In this document: in pieces, positions 1 through 9,523 of the stretch
Numbering within the stretch: the first letter of the stretch is position 1
Layout of the letters: every line of letters begins with the position of its first letter
Assembly (NCBI RefSeq): GCF_020176695.1
Contig: NZ_JAIWIA010000034.1
Span: 62,001-126,000, forward strand
Origin: Massilia sp. MS-15
GTDB lineage: Bacteria > Pseudomonadota > Gammaproteobacteria > Burkholderiales > Burkholderiaceae_D
DNA: 64,000 bases
Direction of reading: 5' to 3'
Translations under genes and position numbers: made by a program
The notes under the pieces: model-generated
Told to the model about the DNA's origin: nothing
The model's input: only the letters and a program-made list of their open reading frames with translations
Database searches by the model: none

Positions 1-44
1 GGCCCGAATGTCCCGCTATTTCTTTAGCTGATAGAAATAGTTCA

Positions 45-74
45 GGCCGGCCGACAGCGCCGGCCTCTTTTTTT
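45..74 (+). terminator. Intrinsic terminator at the left edge
   Basis: A perfect 7-bp stem (GGCCGGC at 45-51, GCCGGCC at 59-65) is followed by a seven-T run at 68-74. A second, AT-rich hairpin (CTATTTCT at 16-23, AGAAATAG at 33-40) lies just before it. Together they probably end a transcript that enters from left of the window. No coding region can be supported in bases 1-44. Confidence 0.75.
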
Positions 75-103
75 CCGCCCATGCGCCTCCATCTGGGAGC
101 GGC

Positions 104-109
104 TACAAT
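104..109 (+). promoter_or_regulatory. Possible -10 element for the DUF493 gene
   Basis: TACAAT lies 23 bases upstream of the DUF493 start, after the terminator. No convincing -35 hexamer is seen at 16-18 bp, so this is only a candidate. Confidence 0.3.
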
Positions 110-132
110 GCCGCTTTGCACAGGACGAAACC

Positions 133-399
133 ATGGACCCGAAAGACTCCCTCATCGAATACCCGAGCGACTTCCCGATCAAGGTGATGGGCGCTACCCA
201 CGCCGACTTCGAGGCGACGATCGTCGAGGTCGTCATGCAGCTGGACCCGACCTTCCATGCCGGCAAGGTACAAAGCCGTCCCTCGGCCAAGGGCAATTAC
301 ACCGGCCTGACGGTGACGGTGCGCGCCACCAGCCGCGAGATGCTGGACGACGTCTACCGCGCCCTGTCCTCGCACCACATGGTCAAGATGGTCCTGTAG
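133..399 (+). CDS. ybeD: DUF493 / YbeD family protein
   Basis: An 88-residue protein, the usual length of the DUF493 (YbeD) family: small single-domain proteins with an ACT-like alpha/beta fold. The sequence carries the family pattern, with a YPSDFPIKVMG start, a conserved KGNY segment before a beta strand, and a terminal region ending in VKMVL. An AGGACGA ribosome site lies 6-7 bases before the ATG. As in many proteobacteria it sits directly upstream of lipB and lipA. A link to lipoate metabolism has been suggested from this neighbourhood, but no enzymatic role is established. The family call is firm; the function is unknown. Confidence 0.9.
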   Translation: MDPKDSLIEYPSDFPIKVMGATHADFEATIVEVVMQLDPTFHAGKVQSRPSAKGNYTGLTVTVRATSREMLDDVYRALSSHHMVKMVL

Positions 400-438
400 G
401 TCCCTGGAAGCCGGCCGGCACGACAGATCGCGCTGGCT

Positions 439-444
439 TATAAT
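439..444 (+). promoter_or_regulatory. Perfect -10 hexamer upstream of lipB
   Basis: TATAAT sits 33 bases before the lipB ATG, in the gap after the DUF493 gene. The expected -35 position has only a weak match. It may give lipB-lipA their own transcript. Confidence 0.4.
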
Positions 445-477
445 GACAGGGCTGTCCATATTCCCGCCCTATACCCA

Positions 478-1167
478 ATGTCCGCATCCCGTCCCGTCCC
501 GCCGCTGGTCCGCGCGCTTGGCCGCGTCGACTATGAGCCCACATTCGCCGCGATGCGCGCCTTCACCGACGCGCGCACGCCCGAGACGCGCGACGAACTG
601 TGGATCGTCGAGCATCCTCCCGTGTACACCCTGGGCCTGGGCGCCGACCGCGCCCATGTGCTGGCCCCGCATGGTATCCCCGTGGTCCAGACCGACCGCG
701 GCGGCGAGGTGACCTTCCACGGTCCCGGCCAGGCGGTGGTCTACCTGCTGATGGACCTGCGCCGCAACAAGCCGGGCGGCAAGCTGTACGCGCGCCAGTT
801 TGTGGCGAAAATCGAACAGGCGGTGATCGAGGTGCTGGCGGCGTATAATCTGGCGGGCGAACGCGTGGCCGGAGCCCCCGGCATCTACATGGCGGACGGC
901 CCAATGAAGGGTGCGAAGATCGCTGCCCTCGGCCTCAAGGTGCGCGGCAACGGCTGCACCTACCATGGCGTGTCGCTGAACGTGGCGATGGACCTGTCCC
1001 CGTTCACCTGGATCAACCCGTGCGGTTACGCCGGCCTGGCCACGGTCGACATGCGCGCGGTGGGAGTGGACGCCCCGCTGGAGGATGTCCAGCAGGCGCT
1101 GGCGCAGGAACTCGTGCGCCAACTGGCGACGGCCGAAGCGGCCGTGCCGGAACCGAACAACCTCTGA
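478..1167 (+). CDS. lipB: Octanoyl-[acyl-carrier-protein]:protein N-octanoyltransferase
   Basis: LipB moves the octanoyl group from acyl carrier protein to the lipoyl domains of 2-oxoacid dehydrogenases and the glycine cleavage H protein, the first step of endogenous lipoate assembly in the cytoplasm. The 229-residue protein has the family signatures: [12 protein letters not shown] (residues 74-85), the GAKIAALG segment carrying catalytic Lys147, and NPCGY with the acyl-accepting Cys182. No clear Shine-Dalgarno precedes the ATG. lipA begins 26 bases downstream, so the two are probably co-transcribed. All catalytic residues are present. Confidence 0.96.
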   Translation: MSASRPVPPLVRALGRVDYEPTFAAMRAFTDARTPETRDELWIVEHPPVYTLGLGADRAHVLAPHGIPVVQTDRGGEVTFHGPGQAVVYLLMDLRRNKPGGKLYARQFVAKIEQAVIEVLAAYNLAGERVAGAPGIYMADGPMKGAKIAALGLKVRGNGCTYHGVSLNVAMDLSPFTWINPCGYAGLATVDMRAVGVDAPLEDVQQALAQELVRQLATAEAAVPEPNNL

Positions 1168-1193
1168 ATGGAAGCCCGCCAGGGCCCGAGCCA

Positions 1194-2180
1194 ATGACTA
1201 CCGAAACGACTACCGGCACTGCCGCCGCCTACGACGCCACCGAAAAGCAGAAGGGCGCCAGCAAGACCTCGCGCATCCCGATCAAGATCGTCCCGATCGC
1301 CGATACCGAGCGCCTCAAGAAGCCGGACTGGATCCGCGTGAAGGCCGCCACGGCCTCCTCGCGCTTCTACGAGATCAAGGACATCCTGCGCGCCAACAAT
1401 CTCGTGACCGTGTGCGAGGAGGCGAGCTGCCCGAACATCGGCGAATGCTTCGGCAAGGGCACCGCGACCTTCATGATCATGGGCGACAAGTGCACCCGCC
1501 GCTGCCCGTTCTGCGACGTCGGCCACGGCCGCCCGGACCCGCTCGACGTCAACGAGCCGGGCAAGCTGGCCAAGACCATCGCCGACCTGCGCCTGTCGTA
1601 TGTCGTGATCACCTCGGTGGACCGCGACGACCTGCGTGACGGCGGCGCCGGCCACTTCGTCGAGTGCATCCAGAAGACCCGCGCGCTGTCGCCCAACACC
1701 AAGATCGAGGTGCTGGTGCCGGACTTCCGCGGCCGCCTGGAAAAGGCGCTGGACATCTTCGCCGACGGCCTGCCCGACGTGATGAACCACAACCTGGAAA
1801 CCGTGCCGCGCCTGTACAAGGAAGCACGCCCGGGCGCCGACTACCAGCACTCGCTGGTGCTGCTGCGCGACTTCAAGAAGAAGTACCCGAACGCGGTCAC
1901 CAAGTCGGGCCTGATGGTGGGCCTGGGCGAGACCGACGAAGAGATCCTGGAAGTGATGCGCGACATGCGGGCGCACGATATCGACATGCTGACCATCGGC
2001 CAGTATCTGGCCCCGTCGAACTCGCACCTGCCGGTGCGCCGCTACGTGCATCCGGATACCTTCAAGATGTTCGAAGAGAAGGCCTACGAGATGGGCTTCG
2101 TGCACGCCGCCGTGGGCGCGATGGTGCGTTCGTCCTACCACGCCGACCAGCAGGCGCACGAAGCAGGCGTCGCCGCCTGA
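1194..2180 (+). CDS. lipA: Lipoyl synthase (radical SAM)
   Basis: LipA inserts two sulfurs into protein-bound octanoyl chains to form lipoyl groups. The 328-residue protein has the N-terminal auxiliary-cluster cysteines in [12 protein letters not shown] (Cys74, Cys79, Cys85) and the radical-[11 protein letters not shown] motif (Cys100, Cys104, Cys107). It also has the C-terminal RSSYHADQ segment, whose first serine ligates the auxiliary cluster in known LipA structures. The ATG at 1194 is chosen because the longer reading frame would overlap lipB with low-complexity sequence. It is the last gene of the lipoate group; a GC-rich hairpin follows. Confidence 0.97.
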   Translation: MTTETTTGTAAAYDATEKQKGASKTSRIPIKIVPIADTERLKKPDWIRVKAATASSRFYEIKDILRANNLVTVCEEASCPNIGECFGKGTATFMIMGDKCTRRCPFCDVGHGRPDPLDVNEPGKLAKTIADLRLSYVVITSVDRDDLRDGGAGHFVECIQKTRALSPNTKIEVLVPDFRGRLEKALDIFADGLPDVMNHNLETVPRLYKEARPGADYQHSLVLLRDFKKKYPNAVTKSGLMVGLGETDEEILEVMRDMRAHDIDMLTIGQYLAPSNSHLPVRRYVHPDTFKMFEEKAYEMGFVHAAVGAMVRSSYHADQQAHEAGVAA

Positions 2181-2192
2181 TCCGCTTGAGCG

Positions 2193-2220
2193 CGCGGGAC
2201 GGCGCCGCCGCTGTCCCGCG
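2193..2220 (+). terminator. GC-rich hairpin after lipA, no T-run
   Basis: CGCGGGAC at 2193-2200 pairs perfectly with GTCCCGCG at 2213-2220, 13 bases after the lipA stop. There is no following T-tract, so it may be an attenuating or RNA-stabilising hairpin rather than a true intrinsic terminator. Confidence 0.35.
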
Positions 2221-2302
2221 TGCGTGTCCCGCGCATACCCGAACAGTGCGTGCGCCGCTTCCGCGATATAGTTGATGGCAACCAGACATCGCGCAAGCAA
2301 GC

Positions 2303-4297
2303 ATGAATCACAATCCAACCCCTCCGGACGACACCGAACACGACGACGCCTTCCTCGAGCGCGAACTCGACTTCGCGGAACGCGGCATCGAACTGGTCAA
2401 GATGGAAGGCCGCGTCTTCCTGCGCTTCTCGGGCGAGGTGCGCTACGAAGGCCTGCGCGTGCCCTACTGCCTGGTCCCGTCGCGCGGCGTGCTGGCCAAG
2501 CCCAGCAAGTGGCGCAAGATGGACATGCTGGCGCGGCGCAACCTGCTGGCAGAGCGCGCCACCCCGGACGCCATCGAGCAACTGCAGACCGAGGCCGAGG
2601 ATTTCGTGCGCGACATCGCGGAACAGGCCGACGACTTCGGCTGGGACCCGATGCTGTTCCTGCAGGTGCTCGACGAGCTGGAAACCTCGGAGCCGGCCGA
2701 ATACGTGTTCCAGCGCATCGCGCAGCGCCTGACGCACGCCGTCGAGCGCGAGCAGGAAGAGCGCCACGCCGCCCGCACCAAGGAAAGCATCAACCTGGCC
2801 GAGTACCCCGAATCCTTCGAGGTCGCCAGCAAGATGCAGCGCAAGTTCATCGCGCTGCTCGGCCCGACGAATTCAGGTAAAACCCACCGCGCGATGGAAG
2901 CGCTGGCCAAGGCCGCCAGCGGGGTCTATCTTGCGCCGCTGCGCCTGCTGGCGCTGGAAAACTACGAGCGCCTGCAGAACGCGCGCCCGCACGGAAAAGA
3001 GATCAAGGTCAGCCTGATCACCGGCGAAGAGCGCCGCATCGCCGAGGACGCGACCCACGTCGCCAGCACCGTCGAGATGCTGGATACGAAAACCGCGGTG
3101 GAAGTGGCCGTCATCGACGAGATCCAGATGCTGGCCGACCGCGACCGCGGCGCCGCCTGGACCGCCGCCGTGTGCGGCGCGCCTGCCGCCACCGTGTTCC
3201 TGGTCGGCGCGCCGGAAGCACGGCGTGCGATCGAGGCGCTGGCCGAGCGGCTCGAGGTGCCGCTCGAAGTGCACGTATTGAAACGCATGGCGCCGCTGGC
3301 GATGGAGCCCGCGCCGGTGCGCAAGCTCGGCAACCTGCGCCGCGGCGACGCCGTGATCGCCTTCTCGCGGCGCGACGTCCTGATGTGGCGCGACATGATC
3401 ACCGAGAAGGGACTGTCGGTGGCCACCGTGTACGGCAACCTGTCGCCGGAAGTGCGGCGTGCCCAGGCCGAGCGCTTCCGCGAGGGCCAGGCCGACATCG
3501 TGGTCGGCACCGACGCGCTGGCGATGGGCCTGAACATGCCGATCGCGCGCATCGTGATGACCACCACCGTCAAGTACAACGGGGTCGAGGAAGAAGAGAT
3601 TTCCGCTGCGCTGGCCAAGCAGATCGCGGGCCGGGCAGGGCGCTACGGCGTGCACGAGGAAGGCTTTGTCGCCGGCTACGACGAGGACACGCACCAGGTG
3701 ATGCGTGCGCTGATGAAGGAAAAGATCGCGCCCGTGGCGGCTACCGGCTTCGCGGTCGCGCCTTCGCTGGAACAGCTGCACCGCATCTCCTCGGTGACCG
3801 GCGAGACCTCGCTGGTGAAGCTCCTGAAACGCTTCGTGCACAACATCGACGTGCCGGACGGCTTCTTCTATCCGCGCATCACCGAAGAGCAGAACGAACG
3901 CGCCGAATGGCTCGACACGCTGCCGCTGTCGGTGGCGGAGAAGTTCATGCTGTCCCTGGTGCCGATCTCGAGCCGGGTGCCGGTGCTGCAAAGCGCCTGG
4001 GAACATTGGGCGCTGTCGCTGGCCAAGAAGAAGGTGTGCAGGCTGCAGCCGCACCCGCAGGAGCTGTTCTACATGAACCTGCAGGAGGTGGAAGACACCT
4101 GCCGCATGTATTCGGCCTATGCCTGGCTGGGCTACCGCGAGCCGGAATACTTCCCGAGCATCGCCGAAGCGCAGCAGCTGGCGCGCGAAGCGTCGGAACG
4201 GGTGGATGCGATCCTGCAGCAGCAGAACACGGCGGCGCGCCAGCGCGGCGGCTCAGGTGGCTCAGGCGGCGCACGGAGCGGCAAGCGCCGCCGCTGA
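2303..4297 (+). CDS. Suv3-type superfamily 2 RNA helicase
   Basis: A 664-residue protein with an N-terminal region of about 185 residues of unknown fold, then a helicase core. The core has Walker A GPTNSGKTH, the APLRLLALE segment, Walker B as DEIQM instead of DEAD or DEAH, a motif VI region QIAGRAGRYG, and a Suv3-like C-terminal half. DEIQ and the GPTNSGKT P-loop are the hallmarks of the mitochondrial Suv3 family, which unwinds RNA for degradation; bacterial homologues are far less studied. The tail is a basic Gly/Ser/Arg stretch ending in KRRR, which could bind RNA. It appears to be a single-gene unit between lipA and the thioesterase. An RNA-unwinding role is inferred from the family. Confidence 0.85.
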   Translation: MNHNPTPPDDTEHDDAFLERELDFAERGIELVKMEGRVFLRFSGEVRYEGLRVPYCLVPSRGVLAKPSKWRKMDMLARRNLLAERATPDAIEQLQTEAEDFVRDIAEQADDFGWDPMLFLQVLDELETSEPAEYVFQRIAQRLTHAVEREQEERHAARTKESINLAEYPESFEVASKMQRKFIALLGPTNSGKTHRAMEALAKAASGVYLAPLRLLALENYERLQNARPHGKEIKVSLITGEERRIAEDATHVASTVEMLDTKTAVEVAVIDEIQMLADRDRGAAWTAAVCGAPAATVFLVGAPEARRAIEALAERLEVPLEVHVLKRMAPLAMEPAPVRKLGNLRRGDAVIAFSRRDVLMWRDMITEKGLSVATVYGNLSPEVRRAQAERFREGQADIVVGTDALAMGLNMPIARIVMTTTVKYNGVEEEEISAALAKQIAGRAGRYGVHEEGFVAGYDEDTHQVMRALMKEKIAPVAATGFAVAPSLEQLHRISSVTGETSLVKLLKRFVHNIDVPDGFFYPRITEEQNERAEWLDTLPLSVAEKFMLSLVPISSRVPVLQSAWEHWALSLAKKKVCRLQPHPQELFYMNLQEVEDTCRMYSAYAWLGYREPEYFPSIAEAQQLAREASERVDAILQQQNTAARQRGGSGGSGGARSGKRRR

Positions 4298-4366
4298 CTC
4301 CACGCAGCGCTGCAGGATCCGGGCGCAGGGTGTACGATGCCGCCTTTTCCAGTAAGGCGACGCACC

Positions 4367-4789
4367 GTGAATCCCAAGTACACCCCAGACTCCTTCAACG
4401 CATTCGGCAAGGCTTTCCTGCCCGGCCACCTCGGCATCGAGATCACCGAAGTGGCCGAAGGCCGCGTGTGCGCCGAACTGCCGGTGCTGCCGCACCTGCT
4501 GGCGCCGAACGGCTACCTGCACGCGGGCAGCGTGGTCACCCTGGCCGATACCGCGGCCGGCTATGCCTGCGTGGCCCACCTGCCGGAAGGGGCCAGCAAT
4601 TTCACCACCGTCGAACTGAAGTCGAACCACCTGGGCACCGCGCGCCAGGGCACGATCGCGGTGGTGGCCAGCGCCGTGCACCTGGGCCGCACCACGCAGG
4701 TATGGGATGCGACGGTGACGGACAAGGACAGCGGCAAGACCATCGCCCTGTTCCGCTGCACCCAGATGATCCTGTATCCGAAGGCCTGA
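4367..4789 (+). CDS. PaaI-family hotdog thioesterase
   Basis: A 140-residue single hotdog-fold protein of the PaaI/YdiI acyl-CoA thioesterase group. The conserved region is LPVLPHLLAPNGYLHAGSVVTLADTAAG: the hotdog helix with its HAG turn and the Asp that acts in catalysis in relatives. The GTG at 4367 is preferred because AAGG lies about 9 bases upstream; an ATG at 4337 in the same frame lacks a ribosome site and overlaps a TACGAT sequence that looks like a -10 element. The substrate cannot be read from sequence. It ends 6 bases before the converging tlpA-like gene. Confidence 0.85.
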   Translation: MNPKYTPDSFNAFGKAFLPGHLGIEITEVAEGRVCAELPVLPHLLAPNGYLHAGSVVTLADTAAGYACVAHLPEGASNFTTVELKSNHLGTARQGTIAVVASAVHLGRTTQVWDATVTDKDSGKTIALFRCTQMILYPKA

Positions 4790-4795
4790 GCGGCT

Positions 4796-5323
4796 TCAGG
4801 AAGCCAGCTCTTTCTCGAGCAGCTTGTGCAGCTCGGGGAAGGCCGGCTCGCCCACGTAGCGCTTGATGATCCTGCCCTGCTTGTCGATCACGAAGGTGGT
4901 CGGGGTCAGGGTGACGTCGCCGAACTGCCTGGCGATGTCGCCGGCCGAGTCGATCGCCACCGTGAACGGCAGCTTGCGCGTCTCGGTGAAGTTCAGCACG
5001 TAGTTGGGCGGGTCGTACTGCATCGCCACCGCCACGAATTCCAGGCCTTGTGCCTTGTACTTGTTATAGGTCTCGACCATCTGCGGCATCTCCTTCACGC
5101 AGGTGGTGCACGACGTGGCCCAGAAGTTCACCATCACCACCTTGCCGCGCAGGGACTCGGTACTGATCTTGTCGCCGGCGATGCTGATGAAGGTGACGTT
5201 CGGCGCCGGCGTGCCGCTGTCGAAGACGGTGTAGCCGATGCCGGCCAGGGCCAGCACCAGCGCGCAGGCGGCGGCCGGCTTGATCCAGGGGCGGGAGCGT
5301 GGGGAGTCGGTGGAAGCGGTCAT
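4796..5323 (-). CDS. TlpA-like membrane-anchored thioredoxin
   Basis: A 175-residue protein with an N-terminal membrane anchor (about residues 15-34) and a periplasmic thioredoxin fold of the TlpA/ResA type. The active site is WATSCTTC, with redox cysteines Cys72 and Cys75, and the cis-proline loop is TLTPTTFV. Relatives keep periplasmic cysteines reduced, for example during cytochrome c maturation or copper-centre assembly. It lies downstream of dolP but is separated from it by a strong intrinsic terminator, so it probably has its own promoter. No clear Shine-Dalgarno is visible. Confidence 0.88.
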   Translation of the reverse strand: MTASTDSPRSRPWIKPAAACALVLALAGIGYTVFDSGTPAPNVTFISIAGDKISTESLRGKVVMVNFWATSCTTCVKEMPQMVETYNKYKAQGLEFVAVAMQYDPPNYVLNFTETRKLPFTVAIDSAGDIARQFGDVTLTPTTFVIDKQGRIIKRYVGEPAFPELHKLLEKELAS

Positions 5324-5336
5324 GTCGCAAGGGCAT

Positions 5337-5367
5337 AAAAAAACGGCAGGACCGCAGTCCCGCCGTT
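5337..5367 (-). terminator. Intrinsic terminator after dolP
   Basis: Read on the minus strand, an 11-bp stem with one G-U pair (bases 5367-5357 with 5352-5342) and a 4-base loop is followed by seven Ts at 5343-5337. It lies 4 bases after the dolP stop and ends the lpoA-yraN-diaA-dolP transcript before the tlpA-like gene. Confidence 0.88.
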
Positions 5368-5371
5368 GGCA

Positions 5372-6603
<1,232 letters not shown>

Positions 6604-6650
6604 TTATAGTGCAGTGGCATCCGGGGTCGGGCAAGGACGGAAAATATTGC

Positions 6651-7010
6651 TTACACTTCAATCACATCCTGCAGCCAGCTGAGCGCCTCGCCATCGATGG
6701 CGACCACGTCGAAGCGGCAGGGGGGCAGGGCGGGAAAGCGCAGCAGATAGTATTGCGCGGCGCGCACCAGGCGCCGGATCTTGGCGGGCGTGATGCTGGC
6801 GGCCGCGCCGCCGTGGGCGCTGTCGGCGCGCTGGCGCACCTCGACGAAGACCAGGGTCTCGCCATCGCGCATGACGAGGTCGATCTCGCCGCCCTTGCAG
6901 CGGAAATTCTCCTCGACCAGCCGCAGGCCCTGGCCTTGCAGGTGGAGCAGGGCGACCTGCTCCCAGTCGCGGCCCTGGGCCTGCCTGGTGGACAGGCGCA
7001 CGGGCCACAT
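6651..7010 (-). CDS. yraN: YraN / UPF0102 nuclease-fold protein
   Basis: A 119-residue member of UPF0102. It has the family core: NFRCKGGEIDLVMRDGETLVFVEVRQR, the GEIDLI/FVEVK signature of a restriction-endonuclease-like fold, and a C-terminal RFDVVAIDG. Biochemical function is unproven; Holliday-junction-resolvase-like folding has been noted for relatives. The start at 7010 is chosen because it begins one base after the lpoA stop and gives the usual family length; reading further upstream would translate lpoA in another frame. The gene is evidently co-translated with lpoA. Confidence 0.9.
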   Translation of the reverse strand: MWPVRLSTRQAQGRDWEQVALLHLQGQGLRLVEENFRCKGGEIDLVMRDGETLVFVEVRQRADSAHGGAAASITPAKIRRLVRAAQYYLLRFPALPPCRFDVVAIDGEALSWLQDVIEV

Positions 7011-7011
7011 G

Positions 7012-8289
7012 TCAGCGCCCGAAGGCCACCGCTTCGAACATGCCGTCGCGGTAGACCGAACCGGTCTCGACGCGGCGGAACGCGGCCGTGCTGCCCACGC
7101 CCATGTCCACCGACAGGCGGCCCGTGACGCCGTCCAGCTCGAAGGCGCCGCCCGGGCGCAGCGCCAGCTCGCGCGCGATGCGGAAAGCGTCGATGCCGAG
7201 CGCGTACAGGCGCTGCATGTCGAAGCCACCGCCGGCATCGTCCCAGCGCGGGTAGCTGGCCACCAGCGGATGGTCGGGCTGCACCGTCCAGGGCAGGTCG
7301 AGGATGCGCACGCCGCTCAGCTCCGGGGCGAGGGCGGCCGGGTCCCGGCCCGGGTTGACCGAAGCCGTGCCATAGGTCGGCAGCGAGGTGCCGAGGGCGC
7401 TGCGCACCTGGCGCAGCTGGGCCGCGTCGAGGGCGGCGAACACCAGCTGCGGCGGATCGACCTGCAGGCGCGCACGCAGCTCGGCCAGCGCATTGCCGTC
7501 CACGTAGCCGCCGCTGCTGGGCAGCTCGACGGTCGAATGATTCAGGCCCAGCTGCGACCAGCGCGCAGCGAAGGCGCCGGACAGGCGCTGCTGCCAGGCC
7601 GCCTTGCCGGTCAGGACCAGGGCGCGGCCGGCCGGCTGTTCCGCCGCGGCCCAGTCGGCCACCTGGTGCGCCTCGTCCTCGAGCGAGAGCCCGATGACCA
7701 GCATCTGGCGCGGTAGCGGACCGCCGGTCTGCGGATGGTTCAGGGCGATGGTCGGCCGGGTGACGGCGCCGCTGGTGGCAAGTGCCGCCACGGCAGGGCG
7801 GGCCAGCGGGCCGACCACGATGTCATTCTGCTCTGCGGCGCGGGCGTAGGCGTCGAGCGTGGCTTGGGCCGAGTCGCCGGTGGGAATCACGTTGACGGTC
7901 ACGCCGCCGCGCTCGCGCTCATAGGCGGCCATGAAGCCGGCGCGCAGCGCTTCGGCCGGCTGGCCCAGCGCATCGGACTGCAGCGGCAGCAGCAGGGCGA
8001 TGCGGGTGGCAGGACCGCTGCGCTGCGGGTCGGCGGCAAGCGGGCGGCCATCGGCGGAGGGCGGCAGGTCGATCGGGTTGGTGACCACCGGGGCGGCCGG
8101 CGGCGGCGGCACGTAGCCCGGTTCGGCCGGCGCCGGGCTTGCACTCGGCGCGGCGGGCGCGCAAAATCCGCCCGGTACGCCGCAGCCAGTGTCTGGCGGC
8201 AAAGGTGTACTGCTACAGGCAGACAAGCTGCCCACCAACAGGCCAAGTGTGGCGCTTGCCAGCAGTGCCCGGATATTCTTCTTCAGCAT
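7012..8289 (-). CDS. lpoA: LppC/LpoA-family lipoprotein, penicillin-binding protein activator
   Basis: A 425-residue lipoprotein with signal peptide and lipobox LSAC near residue 25, a Pro/Ala-rich linker (about 30-80), then a periplasmic type-1 binding-protein fold (from the RIALLLPLQ strand onward). In E. coli LpoA spans to the inner-membrane PBP1A and activates its transpeptidase. This protein lacks the long N-terminal TPR domain of enterobacterial LpoA and is closer to the shorter LppC proteins of betaproteobacteria. An AAGGGG ribosome site lies in the 11-bp gap to, and overlapping, the divergent rsmI start. Confidence 0.85.
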   Translation of the reverse strand: MLKKNIRALLASATLGLLVGSLSACSSTPLPPDTGCGVPGGFCAPAAPSASPAPAEPGYVPPPPAAPVVTNPIDLPPSADGRPLAADPQRSGPATRIALLLPLQSDALGQPAEALRAGFMAAYERERGGVTVNVIPTGDSAQATLDAYARAAEQNDIVVGPLARPAVAALATSGAVTRPTIALNHPQTGGPLPRQMLVIGLSLEDEAHQVADWAAAEQPAGRALVLTGKAAWQQRLSGAFAARWSQLGLNHSTVELPSSGGYVDGNALAELRARLQVDPPQLVFAALDAAQLRQVRSALGTSLPTYGTASVNPGRDPAALAPELSGVRILDLPWTVQPDHPLVASYPRWDDAGGGFDMQRLYALGIDAFRIARELALRPGGAFELDGVTGRLSVDMGVGSTAAFRRVETGSVYRDGMFEAVAFGR

Positions 8290-8300
8290 CGGAACCCCTT

Positions 8301-9206
8301 ATGACAGAACAGCAGACCATCGACATCGCCCGGCTTCCCGTCATGGGCGAAGCGGCCCAGCAATCCTATCCTACCGCAACGCTGTATGTCGTGGCTACAC
8401 CGATCGGCAACGTCACCGACATCACGCTGCGCGCCCTGCACCTGCTGGCGCTGGCCGATGTCGTCGCCTGCGAAGACACGCGCAAGACCGGCGCGCTCCT
8501 CCAACGCTTCGGGCTGAACAAGCAGACCATCGCCGCCCACATGCACAACGAGCGCGAGGTGGCCGACAAGATCGTCGAGCGCCTGCGGGCGGGCCAGCGG
8601 GTGGCGCTGGTGTCGGATGCGGGCACGCCGGCCGTGTCCGACCCCGGCGCGCGCATCGTGGACGCGGTGCGCGCGGCGGGCCTGAACGTGGTGCCGCTGC
8701 CGGGACCGTCGGCGGCGATCGCGGCGCTGTCGGCCAGTGGCCTGGTGAACGACCGCTTCCACTTCGTCGGCTTCCTGCCGGCCAAGCCGAAGCAGCGCGA
8801 GAGCGCGCTGGCAGCGCTGGTGCGCGAGACCTCGACCCTGGTGCTGTACGAAGCGCCGCACCGCATCGTCGAGTGCGTGGAGGGCTTGACGAGCGTGTTC
8901 GAGCCGACGCGCCAGGTGGTGTTCGCGCGTGAGCTGAGCAAGATGTTCGAGGAAGTGCACCGCTGCCCGCTGGGCGAGGCGCTGGCCTGGGTGAAGGCCG
9001 ACCAGCACCGCGAGCGCGGCGAATTCGTGGTGCTGGTCGAAGGTGCGCTGCGCGCGACCGATGCCGAGGATGCGGAAGCGGAACGCATCCTGCAGATCCT
9101 GCTGACGGAGTGCTCGGTCAAGCAGGCGGCCGGCCTGGCGGCGCAGATCACCGGCCGCAAGAAGAACGCGCTGTACGAGCGCGCACTGCAGATCAAGGGC
9201 GAATAA
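8301..9206 (+). CDS. rsmI: 16S rRNA 2'-O-ribose methyltransferase RsmI
   Basis: RsmI 2'-O-methylates C1402 of 16S rRNA using SAM. The 301-residue protein has the tetrapyrrole-methylase fold: LYVVATPIGNVTDITLRALH at the N-terminus, CEDTRKTGALLQ, ALVSDAGTPAVSDPG, the LPGPSA loop and the C-terminal AALVRET region. The ATG at 8301 is 11 bases from the divergent lpoA start and has GGAA 6 bases upstream. Its promoter must lie within the start of lpoA. The rsmI/lpoA divergence is the same as yraL/yraM in E. coli. Confidence 0.95.
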   Translation: MTEQQTIDIARLPVMGEAAQQSYPTATLYVVATPIGNVTDITLRALHLLALADVVACEDTRKTGALLQRFGLNKQTIAAHMHNEREVADKIVERLRAGQRVALVSDAGTPAVSDPGARIVDAVRAAGLNVVPLPGPSAAIAALSASGLVNDRFHFVGFLPAKPKQRESALAALVRETSTLVLYEAPHRIVECVEGLTSVFEPTRQVVFARELSKMFEEVHRCPLGEALAWVKADQHRERGEFVVLVEGALRATDAEDAEAERILQILLTECSVKQAAGLAAQITGRKKNALYERALQIKGE

Positions 9207-9333
9207 GCCGCCCGCCTGTCCCGTCGCGCCCGCTGACCACATGGCGCGACGACTCCTGTTTCTGTTGACGCCGTGCCAGCAGCGTGACGGCTTGTCACAT
9301 CTTTAACTTGATGACGATTTAGTTAATGAGTTT

Positions 9334-9347
9334 TTGATTCAGATCAA
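9334..9347 (+). promoter_or_regulatory. Perfect FNR/ANR-type box upstream of the globin sensor operon
   Basis: TTGAT-TCAG-ATCAA matches the FNR/ANR consensus TTGATNNNNATCAA at every defined position. It lies in a 390-base AT-rich gap before the globin-coupled sensor gene. A TACAAT at 9380-9385 is a possible -10, which would place the box near -51; an ATAAAT at 9366-9371 would place it near -37. Regulation by an oxygen-responsive FNR-family protein is inferred. Confidence 0.6.
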
Positions 9348-9361
9348 GTAATTGGTTTGAT

Positions 9362-9375
9362 TGGCATAAATGCCA
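9362..9375. repeat. Perfect 14-bp palindrome in the sensor-operon promoter region
   Basis: TGGCAT-AA-ATGCCA is a perfect inverted repeat between the FNR box and the TACAAT element. It could be a second operator overlapping the promoter. The spacing does not fit a sigma-54 promoter. The rest of 9207-9439 shows only AT-rich sequence with several TTGAT fragments and no gene. Confidence 0.4.
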
Positions 9376-9439
9376 TGCCTACAATATTGCCTTGCATTCA
9401 CTTAAGTATCCCAAGGGAATTATTGGTGAGTGTGTCGCA

Positions 9440-9523
9440 ATGAGAACTCAACATCGTTACCGTATGTCTTTCGCAGGCAAGCCCCGCTCGTCCGAGCACC
9501 GTTCCGGACCGATTGCTGAGTAA
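9440..9523 (+). CDS. Possible 27-residue leader ORF
   Basis: ATG at 9440 opens a 27-codon frame ending TAA at 9521-9523, encoding an Arg/Ser/His-rich peptide. GGTGAG lies 9 bases upstream. It ends 11 bases before a GTG that is in frame with the globin sensor, with AGGGA between them, so it could couple translation. There is no homology argument; it may be chance. Confidence 0.25.
   Translation: MRTQHRYRMSFAGKPRSSEHRSGPIAE

Noticed and set aside
1020..1193. Extended N-terminus of LipA from an upstream start
   Set aside because: It overlaps lipB out of frame, is Arg/Gly-rich and is not a LipA feature; the ATG at 1194 fits the family.
9362..9378. Sigma-54 promoter suggested by TTGGCA near the globin sensor
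   Set aside because: No GC doublet at the required 12-bp spacing from GG; the sequence is better described as a palindrome.
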